From Strigamia acuminata (lineage: Eukaryota > Arthropoda > Chilopoda > Geophilomorpha > Linotaeniidae), in assembly GCA_949358305.1 (NCBI GenBank), contig OX442324.1, forward strand, positions 4,410,001-4,470,000: 60,000 bases of DNA, written 5' to 3'. The notes under the pieces were generated by a model. The model had not been told where the DNA came from, searched no databases, and saw only the letters and a program-made list of their open reading frames with translations. Position numbers and translations under genes: made by a program. Of the stretch, positions 34,101 through 43,740 are shown piece by piece; position 1 is the first letter of the stretch; each line of letters opens with the position of its first letter.

Positions 34101-35232
34101 AAATCACCTTGTGTCCCCGTTCTGTGATCTTCCCGACCGACATCAAATTCGTTCGTAGATCTCGCACCAAAAGAGTTTCCGCCAAATCCAGCTTCACATT
34201 TCCGTTCCCGGTGTTGACGACAATTTTCGCGGTTCCTTTTCCGTCGATTTTTGTACTCGCTTTGCTGGCCAAATTCAGTTTTTGGTTTTTCAGGAATTCG
34301 ATCGTCGAAAATGTTGAATCGTTCGAGCACATGTGGGAGCTGGCGCCGCTGTCCAAACACCAATTTTTCGGTCGTGACGTCTCGCTTATCAGCGCTGTCT
34401 CGATTTGCTCGCAGAAAAATAATTCGTACTTGGATTTCTCGGCTCTTGATGCGCTTTCCTTCTTGCTTTTACTTCGGCAATCGGCGATTTTGTGGCCAAT
34501 TTTTCCGCAACCGTGACACTTGTATTTGAAAACTGGCTTCTCGGTCGAATTCGAATTTTCGTCGCCGTATTTCTTTGGTTGCTTACGTTTTTGGAACGTT
34601 TTTCTGGCCATCATGGCGTCCGACACGTCTTCTTTTCCTTTTCCGCGGGCGATCGACTCGTCTTTGATTTTTCCCTCCAAAACTTCCAGCGATGGCAATT
34701 TATCTTGGGATTCTATTGCGCATCGAAAGTTGTCGTAGGAATTTGGCAAACTCAGTAGCAGTAGAATCGTTGTGAAATCTTCGGGCATTTTAAAATCCAT
34801 GTCTAGCAATTTGTCTACTAGTTCGAAGAATTCTTTTAGGTGACTCTCCACGTTTTCTCCGTCCGCCATCTTGTGTGTCGCGAGTCGTTTTAACAACGTG
34901 ATTTTTCTTGCCGGTCCTTTCGATTGGTACACACTATGCAACTTCCTCCACAATTCATTTGCGGTGCTGCAATTTTTGGCCATTCGAAGTTCAGATTGCT
35001 TTATGTTTAGCAAAATGTCATTTTTGGCTGTTCGATCACTTTTCTCCCACGTCTCGATCTCCTTCATACGTTTCGCGTTGCCTTCAATGGTCTCTGGTCG
35101 TTTCGACGTACCTTCCGCGTGCACGAGTAGGTCCCGTTGATCCAAAATTGCTTCCATCTGGATCTTCCATGTGTCGAAGTTTTCCTTTCCCAACGCCTCG
35201 ATTCGAGCTGAATTTCCGCCGCCGTTCGCCAT
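31132..35232 (-). CDS. Copia Gag-Pol polyprotein
   Basis: A single uninterrupted 1,366-codon frame. Order of domains is copia type (integrase before reverse transcriptase): Gag (UBN2-like, NFDTWKIQMEAIL), a CCHC zinc knuckle at about residues 240-253 (CHGCGKIGHKIADC), an aspartic protease near 294 (CLDSGASSHM), a GAG-pre-integrase segment (WHKRLGHLNESSLKIL plus CETCIEGK, HHCC-type zinc), the integrase core (HSDVCGPM, FTDDKSRW, SDNGKEY, TPEQNGVSERMNRTL), RVT_2 reverse transcriptase (VIGCRWVLRTKF, DAITAYLNGEIEEE, and the catalytic AIYVDDFIIA) and RNase H (GYTDADWGANLDDRRSYTGY, SSTEAEYMALADASKEAIYL). No stop or frameshift is seen. Gag and Pol share one frame, as in Drosophila copia, where Gag is made from a spliced RNA. 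Confidence 0.97.
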   Translation of the reverse strand: MANGGGNSARIEALGKENFDTWKIQMEAILDQRDLLVHAEGTSKRPETIEGNAKRMKEIETWEKSDRTAKNDILLNIKQSELRMAKNCSTANELWRKLHSVYQSKGPARKITLLKRLATHKMADGENVESHLKEFFELVDKLLDMDFKMPEDFTTILLLLSLPNSYDNFRCAIESQDKLPSLEVLEGKIKDESIARGKGKEDVSDAMMARKTFQKRKQPKKYGDENSNSTEKPVFKYKCHGCGKIGHKIADCRSKSKKESASRAEKSKYELFFCEQIETALISETSRPKNWCLDSGASSHMCSNDSTFSTIEFLKNQKLNLASKASTKIDGKGTAKIVVNTGNGNVKLDLAETLLVRDLRTNLMSVGKITERGHKVIFDDKSAEVINPKGEIVFTAEKRNGLYYIVDETEDAATAAEIEVGTGSKPAKPASTKIQEWHKRLGHLNESSLKILNEKADGMNLEKDAKLPTCETCIEGKHASTKFPDSTSKSEKLLELVHSDVCGPMPTKSMNGSRYFVTFTDDKSRWCKVYFLKHKSEVFEAFKSFKTFCERETGCALKVLRSDNGKEYVNKKFDAYLQENGIKRQTSVERTPEQNGVSERMNRTLIEMARCMLLQAKLPNSYWAEAINTACHIRNKCPTRSLENEIPHQVWTGRKPNVDYFRVFGSRVFALDKKPNKGKFEPKSKECILIGYWDGSKAYRLWSKSENKIIKSRDVKFVEKSENETNEECEENDNNNNFNDILTDCRTDQIENGTEISEDEVESAGENEPDNEDERETQHEEAEPRQNENAQIIPRRSSRTPKPYPNRNGDPPRKKYTRKNPTTTNEVLDEIAQIAILDDPTTAAEALNGNDPQEWMKAMKEEYDALIENETWEECDRPKNRNVIGCRWVLRTKFEADGSIERRKARLVAKGYAQQPGIDYFETYAPVARPGSIRMMMAIAAELGLTVHQMDAITAYLNGEIEEEIFMEFPEYLEFIAGIKIKKGKVCRMKKALYGLKQSGRQWYKKLDEKLQKHGLKPTNADPCVYYQMNGEVITLVAIYVDDFIIATNCKRNLEKLKSNLKSEFKMKDLGQIHYCLGIEFKQDEKTKSITMAQKKYVKDILNRFGMQDCSKNTTPLDANQKLQKNKKKEDGTDEELLDPEKFPYQSLIGSLMYLAVCTRPDISYTVSALSQYNTCFTGTHWTAAKRVLRYLKHSSNLGLKFEKTGKDLVGYTDADWGANLDDRRSYTGYCFKLANATICWEARKQKTVATSSTEAEYMALADASKEAIYLRNFLDEIKYINKKKETTLIYSDNQGAHKLVRNPIFHSRTKHIDIRHHFVRETCERGDIDIEFLESEKMVADVLTKGLFKPKHEELIAQFGLKEIV

Positions 35233-35323
35233 CGTTTCTTAGTTCTGTTTCTTGTGGAATGTTCGTGTTAAATTCGTTTTTAACTTCCTCGAATGTTCCG
35301 GTACAAAACTTGATGATTTTTAA

Positions 35324-35353
35324 GCGCAGTGGAAGCGTGCTGGGCCCATAACC
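35324..35353 (-). other. Extended initiator-tRNA primer-binding site
   Basis: The 30 nt next to the 5' LTR match, on the plus strand, the D-arm to anticodon-loop part of metazoan initiator tRNA-Met (GCGCAGTGGAAGCGTG then CTGGGCCCATAACC) with one difference from the sequence I remember (T for C). Copia elements prime from a half tRNA-iMet cut in the anticodon loop; here the complementarity ends at that loop and is about twice the roughly 15 nt known for Drosophila copia. Confidence 0.8.
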
Positions 35354-35568
35354 TGTAGTTTTTGTTCTAATATGTTGGAGGCATAAAAATGGAGACGCTT
35401 GGCTTTTTGGTGAAATATTAACAGTGATGGTTTTAATCTAAAACAGATGTTTAAAAGTGCGCGGAGCACTAAATACAAAACAGGGCACTGATTGGTCAGT
35501 GCCAAATACAGGTGCACAGGTGGTAAAGACACCTGGCGGACAGGAATATAACATTCAATAAAACAACA
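35354..35568 (-). repeat. 5' LTR of the copia element
   Basis: This is the 5' LTR in minus orientation, identical to the copy at 30795-31009. The target duplication ATATA follows at 35569. Confidence 0.95.
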
Positions 35569-35573
35569 ATATA

Positions 35574-35940
35574 AAATTATCGAATGTTTAATATCGGACA
35601 TATTTTCCACTGGATTGGTGATTGTAGTCTCCGGTAGAGGCATTACCACAAATCCTGCAACGGTAGACATAATTCCGAACAGAATTAGAGATTGGATTTG
35701 ATGATAATGATCCTTAAACATAAAAAAAATGAAAATCGATTCCGAGTAACTTGTACAAAATTAAATCTAATCCCACCAATAAATAAACAATATGTATGGT
35801 GAGCAGATTGATCCAACTCATAGAGCCATAAATAACCGCTACGTTGTCGGAAATAATTCCACTGTATAAATACGATACGGCAAATGCAATGATGATAAAA
35901 AAATGACCCAGTATTGCGAATGTTGATATAAGCTAGGCTA
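35574..35940 (-). pseudogene. Decayed duplicate of the last two exons of SLC22 copy B
   Basis: Two blocks match exons 8 and 9 of copy B with their intron in place. The exon-9-like block (35712-35574) reads ILFGIMSTVAGFV and MPLPET...PVENMSD, parallel to copy [13 protein letters not shown] / LLLPET...LVENISE. The exon-8-like block (about 35937-35774) is broken: the 3' splice AG is lost, the Trp of IAWL is a TAG stop, 2 nt are missing in the YLYTAELF region and about 8 nt near the MGRVGS region. Exons 1-7 are not found upstream. The copia element interrupts the end of the last exon. It is a partial, intron-bearing (not retroposed) duplication. Confidence 0.88.
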
Positions 35941-37205
35941 TATTTAGCAAAAAAGGATAAAATTAATAAAAAGTAATCTTAGCCGCAACTAATAAAATGA
36001 TAAATTTTGATACAGTAATTTTTTGTTCAATTTTTACAAACTTTTGACAAATTTCTGTTGAACATTACAAAATTTTGGGTTCTGTGTGTTGTAAATTTAA
36101 TTAAAAATTTTATATAAATGATACGCACATGTAACGTAACAAAAAAAGAGAAAACAAAACAAAATAATCATGAATCTTCTAAATGTCGAAGATGGTAACT
36201 GCATCAATGTAATTGTGCAACTGTTTCTTCATTAATAACTCTCTTTAAGAGGAGCTAGTTTTGTTTTCAGATTCCAGTTTTTCTGCCAAACGTTCAGAAA
36301 CATTTAGACGTGTAAAATTGTGTAAAACTTGGTTGAAAACATGCTAAATCGTGGAAAACTGGATTGAAAACGTGTAAAATCATGTAAGAACAGGTTAAAA
36401 CGGGCGAAAATGGTTAAAAACGGGTCAAATATCGATCATTTGATCGTTCGAGGTGGGAAATTACAAGCCCTCAATTACAAGCCGCGGCTAATATTCGAAG
36501 AAATTAGCAAAGCTTGTTTAGGTATATTTAAATACAATATAATAAAAATAAACGTACCTCCAGTATCTCCAGTTTAACGCCGAAATATTATATTTATTTA
36601 CGACTTTATGCAAATCTTACAAATAAGGAGTACTCGTAGATTATATACACAATCTTTGTAGTTCCACCCATTATTGCTCATTTCTTTCGTTTTCATAATG
36701 CGAGAACAGGAATACTGGGTATTACAAACTGTAATCTCATTAAAAATACAACAATTGCACATAAAATATCTCCAAATACTATAAAAACAATCCTATTAAC
36801 AATTCACATAAAAATCTTAAACCTCAAAAACATATTTATATATTTATAATAATATATCTTTTAAAAAAAATGAAGTACCGGTATCTCATTTCTTGCTCAC
36901 CAATAAGTACTTAATTGTTAATGACTAGAAAAATTTAAGAGGGCTCGTGTTCGAGCTCGTACAAATCCATTCATCCTATCCACTAGTATTGAGCTTTAAG
37001 TTGTGCTAATTCTTCTGAATTTTCACTTACAGTGGTTTCTCTGCTAGCAATGATAATTAAGAAAATTAAAAATTTAGAAAATATAAATAAATGAATGCTT
37101 ATTTTTGTTTGTTGCACCAACGAAAGATCACATTTTGTGCGGTCACAGAACTCGATTATCTAACGTTGGCACAACGGAAATAAACATTCCAACTTAAGTA
37201 TGCCA
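35941..37205. other. Intergenic DNA between SLC22 copy B and its broken duplicate
   Basis: AT-rich, with no exon found. At about 36300-36430 there is a loose tandem array built on GTGTAAAATTGTG / GGTTGAAAAC words. At 36481-36503 GCCGCGGCTAATATTCGAAG resembles the repeat seen at 54139-54349, so this is probably a fragment of the same family. Confidence 0.45.
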
Positions 37206-40200
37206 TTACTTTTTGTTAGGTTGTTGAACTTCAGATATATTTTCCACTAAATGGGTGTTTTTGGTTTCCGGCAGAAGCAACGCCACACATCCTGCAATGA
37301 CGGAGCCTATTCCAAATAGGATTAGCGGCAGGATTTTATAATGATGGCCCTTGAACGTAAAAAAAATTATAATAATTCATTTCTTAGTGAACGCTCTTAA
37401 AATTTCATCTTACCAATAAATAAACAATGTATGGTGAGGAAACTGATCCAACTCGTCCCATCATGGATCCATAACTAACGGCAATATTGCGAATTACGGT
37501 TGGAAATAATTCCGCTGTGTATAAATAGGAAATGGCGAATGCAATGGTGATAAAAAATTTGCCCACTACTGCAAATGTTGATGTAAGCCACGCTATTTCT
37601 AGTAAAAAAGATGCAATTTATTTTTATAAACGTGTTCTGACGTTGTAATCATAGGCACAGACCTGATGGGGTAACTGTAATGAGCAGACATGCTATTCCG
37701 GCCAATATGAATGTGACCGAGTAAGTTATTTTCCTTCCTGTTTTGGAAATTACTAGAGAGCCGAGAAGGTACGCGGGTATTTCAAAAATACCTCCTAAGA
37801 AAACCACCAGATAAGGGTCACCACCCAATGTAGGAGAGTTTAGAGCCAAGCCGTAATAAACGGTGGCCACCACAAACCTAAAGACAAACAAGAATAGAAT
37901 ATACCCTTTCTGCACTTTGCGCTGATAATTTCTTCTTGAATGCAAGCAGAAAGGTTGATGAATTTCAAGGAGAATTGCAGATTACCAAGTGAAATACGCA
38001 GCTGCAGTTCTCTTCGTCATTTCCACGGTTGAGCACAATCTTGTTACGAGCAACATTCGGTTGAGGGCAGTTTCTTTATCCTTGTACGCTTCGTCCTATT
38101 TACATAGATTGCAATACATAAAATATTATTTTACAGTCGAAACTCTTTATAACGAATCGCAAGGGACCCGAAAAATCGATTCGTTATAACGAGAATTCGT
38201 TGTATCGAAATTTTTTAACACGGTGTTCTATGGCCAGCCAACCAAACCGGCCATTTTTAGGTATTCGTTATATCGATAATTCGTTATATCGCGATTCGTT
38301 ATAAAGAGTTTTGACTGTACTGGTCCGTATCTCCAAGATCAGTGCTCCTCAAAGCGAGCAAGAGTCTGGTGGTCCGCAAACAAGTCCGGTGTATAATTGA
38401 TTAATTATAAACTTGAAAAACTCCATTTAATCTCGTACAATCAGAACTGGGATTGTTTTACTAAATGTTACCTAGTCCATCAAAATTTCTTCGCAACTGA
38501 ATGTTATACCGGTCCGCAACACATCGGGACAAAATAAGCTTATGATTGTGGTCCGCGACACATTTGGGACAAAAACTACTGGTCTGTCGACATTACATAG
38601 TTTGAGAAGCACTGTCCCAGATGTTATGTATTTGAATTACCTTTTTCTGCATTTCCTTCATTATTTGCATAACTTCATTGTCAGGTGGTAGAACTTGTTT
38701 ATTGGTTTTTGCACATTTCTGTAGAACTTGTAATGCTTCCTCGAATCTATTTTTCGTAATCAGCCATCTTGGAGATTCAGGAACACACCTTGGTAACAAA
38801 TATTATTAGATTTTTGAGTTGAAATGTCGGGACAAATTCCTACCAATACGAAAATAAAATGACGACGGATGGTATGGACAGAGCGAGCTGTAATTTTTGC
38901 CTTTCGCGGAGCAAATAAGCAATCGCAGGCAAGGTTGCGTAGCCCACTCCAAAAGGCAATTGGTAGTAAACACCAAGCATTGCCCGCCATTTTGTACCCA
39001 CTATTTCCGTTACTAAGATAAACAAAAAGAAAAAAAAAGTCATTACCATTAGTCGTTTAATTTAAAAAAATATACACATTAGGCGCGTTCAATTTCAAAT
39101 CGAAAAACCGAATCTCTCGATTTTCCTTGGCGGAAATGATGCAAAACGCGTCATATTTTTCAGAATCGGATTCTCGAAAAACCGATTCTCATAATCCACG
39201 TGTGGGGTGCACTCAGATTTACATTGCACTTGATCTTTTAAGTAGTGCTTCGCAAACTATGTAATGTAGCGAACCGGTGTCTGATTAAGATGCTGTTTCT
39301 ATGGCAAGAACATCTGCCACCCAGTTCTCGGTGCAAATGTATGGTAACACCACAAGGAATTAATGCAGGTTTTAATGCATTGAAACAGTACATTGTATTG
39401 ACAACAATACAAGGTATAAAGCAGCATGCAGTAAGGTTGGGTCCTTAAGAATGTCGTCCCACAGATTGCGGCTCGCATGGCCAAATCCCCAGACAGGCAC
39501 CTTGCCTACCGGGCTACGACCATGCCTAGTGTCACAATACAATATAATGTGTTAGGGACGGGTATCATATATTGTCCCACTGTGTTATTGATCGGTAACT
39601 TGTCATTGCTCTACTACGCCTATATAATCTTTGTTTTTCAACCTTGAGAAGTACTGCTTTAAAGCATTTACTTAGAACAAAACCGCAGCCAAATACTCCA
39701 GGTGCTGCAACGCCAGTCAAAAACCGTCCAAGAATAAAAGTGATGTATTCAGGGGCAAATGATGCCAAAATTGATGACATGCAGAAGATGACTTGAGCGA
39801 TTAGTAAAGCTCGTCTTCTGCCAAATCTAATTAACATTGAAAAAAAAATTAATTAATTGATATATTTATATTTTTCATTCATTTTTATCATACCTGTCTG
39901 ACACGAATCCAAAAATTAGGCATCCGGTCAGAACACCTCCCATGTAACTGGCTTGCACTGTAGATCGAAGCCATTTCCAAGAACAAACCAAGTTCCACTG
40001 TACAGATAGAATTCAGATTATCATAATATATTAAACAGGCTGTGCACTGCTGCACACTGGTGGTGCAACGGCGAAGCAAAGATGGTCATTTCAGGTCTGT
40101 TTTGAATTTTCTTGCCGTTTTAAGTCGAATTTCTTCCCATTTAGAATTTTCTAATTAGGGTTGCGTAGGATTAAATTGGAGTTTGTCATTAGGATTATTG

Positions 40201-41417
40201 TGAAATGTTTGTAAAAATTGATTTTTAGGGACCAATATCAAGTAGTGTACCGGTATTCACACGCAGCATTTAACATCGAATTTCCACGAAATCTCGCGTT
40301 GACACAGTGATGTCATATCATTGCAAATGGCTGCTTGGTTCAGCATACTGAATTATCTATTGACAGAATCCCGTGATTTTCGCGGGAAATCGGCGAAAAT
40401 CAATTTCATAGAGAAATTAATTTTAAAATAATAATTTCAAATAATCTCGTTTTTCGCTGTCAAATATCGCACATACCAACCCTTACCTGTCTTTTATTTA
40501 TTTATTTACTGGTGTGTTTGTTTGTTTATTTCGAAATGAAACAAATTCTGCACGAAATCCTTTCCAAGGAGAAACAAATTCAAATTTGGACTTGGCATTT
40601 AATCAAAAAGGCCATACAATTTTATTTGTGTAATGAAACTTCAACAAGTTTAGCAATTGGGCCGTTGACTTAATAATGACAACCCGTAAGATATTTGAAC
40701 TGCGAGTTATCTGAACATCGGTGCGTTGTTATCGGGCATCCAGGCCGCAGTGGCGATTTAATCAATGTCAAACCTTGCGATAAAAATTTCATTTTTCACG
40801 ACAAGAAAATTCGTATTTAACGACGAGCCTTCACTATGAATTAACACAAACCATAGATTTGTACCTTTTTATTCATTTTATAAAAAAAATTATCCCAAAA
40901 ACCCATCATTTCTCATCTCGCATATTCTCTCTACGAGGTTAACCATAGGTGTTGTGACGTCATTTAATATTACAACCCTCACACGAACAAGCGTTAAACA
41001 ACTCACCTCTGTGACGATGGTGGAAATGTACTGGGAATCGTCGAACTGCCACTCGGTGCAATAGTTAGTCGGTTCAGAACGATTGTAAAGTGAGAAATCG
41101 TCGAAAGATGAATTAAGAGAGGTGTAATTGAATTGGTAGTAGGTGCACTGGCTGAGTCTTTCTTTGCCGTGCCAGTTCTCGAGCGGGATCCCGATGGATT
41201 TGACCTGCTCCGACGTAATGTTCGAGCGGGATGCAAACGGATGAGCCGTCTCTGGCAGTCGACACCAGTGATCGGGAGTGTCGGCTAAAAATACAGATCC
41301 GAGATGCTGGAATGCCATGAAAAAACCGTTGAGTCCGATGAATAGGAACAGTCGGATTTGCCATGCGCCCAAAGCACCAGCTTTGGATAGCAGGTATTCG
41401 AAATCGTTGCCTTCCAT
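37206..41417 (-). CDS. SLC22 organic ion transporter, copy B
   Basis: Nine exons in transcript order: 41417-41007, 39997-39894, 39826-39672, 39012-38844, 38788-38641, 38095-37986, 37877-37663, 37598-37414, 37349-37206, giving 546 aa. It has the same plan as copy A: helix 1 and outer loop with DHWCRLPE and many Nx[93 protein letters not shown] and a tail after [17 protein letters not shown]. Exons 2-5 have the same lengths as in copy A and all intron positions agree, so the two are old tandem paralogs with clearly diverged protein sequence. Introns contain three non-autonomous DNA elements. Direction of transport and substrate are unknown. Confidence 0.93.
38134..38317. mobile_element. Pogo/Tigger-like MITE in an SLC22 intron
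   Basis: A 184-bp element with terminal inverted repeats: left CAGTCGAAACTCTTTATAAC, right end (reverse-complemented) CAGTCAAAACTCTTTATAAC, one mismatch in the first 20. It is flanked by TA on both sides (38132-38133 and 38318-38319). The TIR resembles the pogo/Tigger CAGTxxAACCTC..TATAACGAA type. No coding capacity. Confidence 0.85.
38340..38614. mobile_element. hAT-like non-autonomous element 1
   Basis: 275 bp with CAGTGCTCCTCAAAG at the left and the inverted CAGTGCTTCTCAAAC at the right. It has an 8-bp target duplication with one difference (TCCAAGAT at 38332-38339, TCCCAGAT at 38615-38622). Both TIR and duplication length are typical of hAT elements. It lies 22 bp from the pogo-like MITE. 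Confidence 0.85.
39243..39656. mobile_element. hAT-like non-autonomous element 2
   Basis: 414 bp whose left end (TAGTGCTTCGCAAACTATG) matches the inverted right end of element 1, and whose right end reads inverted CAGTACTTCTCAAGG. Flanks are 8-bp near-duplicates (CTTTTAAG at 39235-39242, CTTTAAAG at 39657-39664). The interior (about 39440-39530) holds a GC-rich block with a faint tRNA-like look. Same family as element 1 but more diverged. Confidence 0.75.
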
Positions 41418-42380
41418 GACGAGTTGATCATTGGAGAAACGAGCAACAAATGCGATTGGAATTTTCCACTTTCTCTTTTTGCATCGTCTGGGCTGTTACG
41501 TCAAATTTTGGAACTAGCTGCGCCCTATGAACTAGCGCGCTCTTTCAAATCACAAACAAACATCTTGTATTTAATTATTTTTTTTTCCTCTTTTTTTTTT
41601 TTTTTTGTAAATGTAATTTATCAGCTCGTATCTTGATTATCACTGTGTTAGTTCATCGATGTTTTTCTCGACGTGTTGTTTAAATGTCGAAGTTTTGTCT
41701 AGTTTTGTGATTTTTTTATTTGGTTTTTTTTTTTAATTTATATATTTTTTTAATTATTTTGGTAATAAAGTTTTGGATTTCTGGATTGAAGTGAAGATGA
41801 AATTATATTCATTTGGAAATCGTTTAAGTTGAAGTAAAATGTGAGTAATGGAGATATGTATTGATTTATTTTTAAACTAATCTTTTCACGTGTGCTGATT
41901 GAGTGATTTCTGAATAAAATGATTTTTCTTTGTTTTATCATATTTTTTTTTATTTTATTTTATTTTATTTTTTAAAATATGAAGAAAATCATACAAAGAT
42001 ATTGATTTGAAGCCAATTCGGTTTTTTAATGGAATGTTACTTGCGCTTGTAGTACATAAGGCACAAAAAGGTATTTTTAAGTGCAGAATTTAAAAAAATC
42101 ATTTTTATAGACAGTTTATAGACATTTACAAGAATGATTTCAACTCGAAGCGAATTTTAAATTCCCGCCATGACAGTGCTGCCACCTCATGATGATATAT
42201 TGAGTGCGGACATATCTCAATTTCGTAATTAATTAATTAAATAATTAAACTCGAAAATAACTAATGACAGAAACCAAATAAACTTTATTATTCGTGATAA
42301 AAATAATCAATGCTAAAAACTTGAGGTAGAAGTGACATCACCGAAAAACTCAACCGAAACGTATTTTTAGATGCGACATC
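41418..42380. promoter_or_regulatory. Divergent 5' region between SLC22 copy B and the GUK1 locus
   Basis: 963 bp with T-rich runs and no supported exon. A pyrimidine-AG acceptor ends at 42370, 10 nt upstream of the ATG at 42381, suggesting a spliced or spliced-leader 5' end for the plus-strand gene. Confidence 0.4.
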
Positions 42381-42688
42381 ATGGCCTTGAACAGCGTGGT
42401 ATCCGGTCGTTTGTTTACAAGGCTTTACTTTGCCAGTTTTCTGCACTCGAAACGCGGTTTTGGTGGGTAAGATTTTGCTTTAATAACTTGATGCATGTAA
42501 ATGTTATGAATCAATTGATAAAAAGTTCCGAAATTCGTGGTATATTCAACGCTGAGCAAATTTCTCGTGCTAATGCAACGGGCACAGCCAAACTTGGCAA
42601 TGATTCATTTCATAGCGCCAAAAAACAAGTGGGGAAACACATTTCCCATGATAATAAAGAACCTTATTCGCAATATTCAATTACATAA
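42381..42688 (+). CDS. Possible mitochondrial-leader exon of GUK1, or a separate small gene upstream of it
   Basis: The ATG at 42381 opens a basic, hydrophobic N-terminus (MALNSVVSGRLFTRLYFASF then LHSKRGFG) that looks like a mitochondrial presequence. Two donors lie 4 nt apart. Using GT at 42463 (exon 42381-42462) the exon joins the GUK1 exon at 42833 in frame, giving a leader-GUK1 protein ([16 protein letters not shown]). Using the stronger GTAAG at 42467 it joins 42526-42688 and gives an 82-residue protein ending YSQYSIT that I do not recognise. Human GUK1 also has a mitochondrial isoform with an alternative N-terminus, which favours the first reading. Without transcripts I cannot choose. 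Confidence 0.4.
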
Positions 42689-42846
42689 TTTATAAGCTCA
42701 TTTAATCACATTTTAATTCATTTCCTAACCTGATGGCAACTCGTGTGGACTCAAGTATACAATTTTCGCAAAGAAAATATTTCTTTTTATTTATTTTATT
42801 TTATTTTATTTTATTTTTTTTTGGGTTTTTAGCTTCGAAAGAAACA

Positions 42847-43740
42847 ATGGTGGTCAATGGGCCACGTCCTCTCGTGTTGTGTGGACCGAGTGGCAGTGGA
42901 AAAAGCACGTTATTGAAGCGATTAATGGATGAGTTCGGGTCCCATCTCGGATTCAGTATTTCTCGTAAGAATTTCAATTTTTTTATTTGGTTTTGGTAAA
43001 AGAAAAATTGATTATTTAATGTTTGTGTTTTTAGATACAACACGGAAACCGAGACCTGGAGAGCTGCACAACAAAGATTATTATTTTGTTGATAGAAACG
43101 ACATGGAAGCAGCGGTTGCTCGTGGTGAATTCTTAGAAACTGCGGAATTTTCTGGAAATCTCTACGGAACAAGGTATGCACACTCGAACGCGAATGATTT
43201 GTTGTTGTTTTGTGTTGATTTTTGTGTCTATAAAGTAAACAGGCTGTGGAAGATGTGATGCGGATGGGTAGAATTTGCATTCTTGACATTGATGTTCAGG
43301 GAGTGAAAAATATCAAGAAAACGGACATCAATCCACGTTATGTCTTTATTAAACCTCCGTCAGAGCAAACACTTGTGAGTGATGATATAATTTAACAGAA
43401 TTTTATGTGTTTTTAATATATTTTTTACTTAAATTTTATTTTGTTTTGAATTTTCAAGGAGGATCGGCTGCGCGCTCGGATGACTGAAACGGAAGAAAGC
43501 TTGCAGCGACGACTCAGTGCTGCAAAACAAGAGCTTGATTACGGTAACATCGAATTTTGTGTGCAAAAATTCGATTTTTGGGATTTGAATTAATTATTTT
43601 TATTTTTTTTTAAATTAGGCGAAGCACCGGGAAATTTTGACATCGTGATTGTGAATGATGCTGTGGAAAAGGCTTACGAACAGTTAAGGAATTTTATTTT
43701 AGAAGACATTCGCGTAATGAAAGAGAAGAAAGAAACATAA
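42847..43740 (+). CDS. GUK1: Guanylate kinase
   Basis: Five coding exons: 42847-42964, 43035-43173, 43236-43374, 43459-43543, 43619-43740, giving 200 aa (human 197). It phosphorylates GMP to GDP. It shows P-loop GPSGSGKST at residues 12-20, the GMP-binding segment [54 protein letters not shown], the lid region [20 protein letters not shown] and [20 protein letters not shown]. The [11 protein letters not shown] start lies 14 nt after a strong acceptor at 42831-42832, so the exon has a 5' neighbour, either a leader exon at 42381 or a spliced leader. Confidence 0.96.

Larger units (their letters stand above)
30795..35568 (-). mobile_element. Full-length Ty1/copia LTR retrotransposon
   Basis: A 4,774-bp element in minus orientation with 215-bp LTRs that I find identical base for base (constant offset of 4,559 between the copies). 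Each LTR on the minus strand begins TGTTG and ends CTACA (TG...CA). It is flanked by the 5-bp target duplication ATATA at 30790-30794 and 35569-35573. It contains a primer-binding site, one intact gag-pol frame and a polypurine tract. Identical LTRs, an intact frame and a perfect target duplication point to a very recent insertion. It sits in the last exon of a decayed SLC22 duplicate. Confidence 0.96.

Noticed and set aside
32367-34516. Several long plus-strand open frames (up to 229 codons) inside the copia element
   Set aside because: They are antisense to the gag-pol frame, whose codon bias (few TTA/CTA/TCA) leaves the opposite strand open; their products have no domain logic.
35322-35353. 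A tRNA gene suggested by the initiator-tRNA match
   Set aside because: Only 30 nt of the tRNA are present and they abut the LTR; this is the primer-binding site, not a gene.
39440-39530. tRNA-derived SINE
   Set aside because: A GC-rich block has a weak A-box-like sequence, but no convincing B box or tail is seen, and the block lies inside a hAT-like element.
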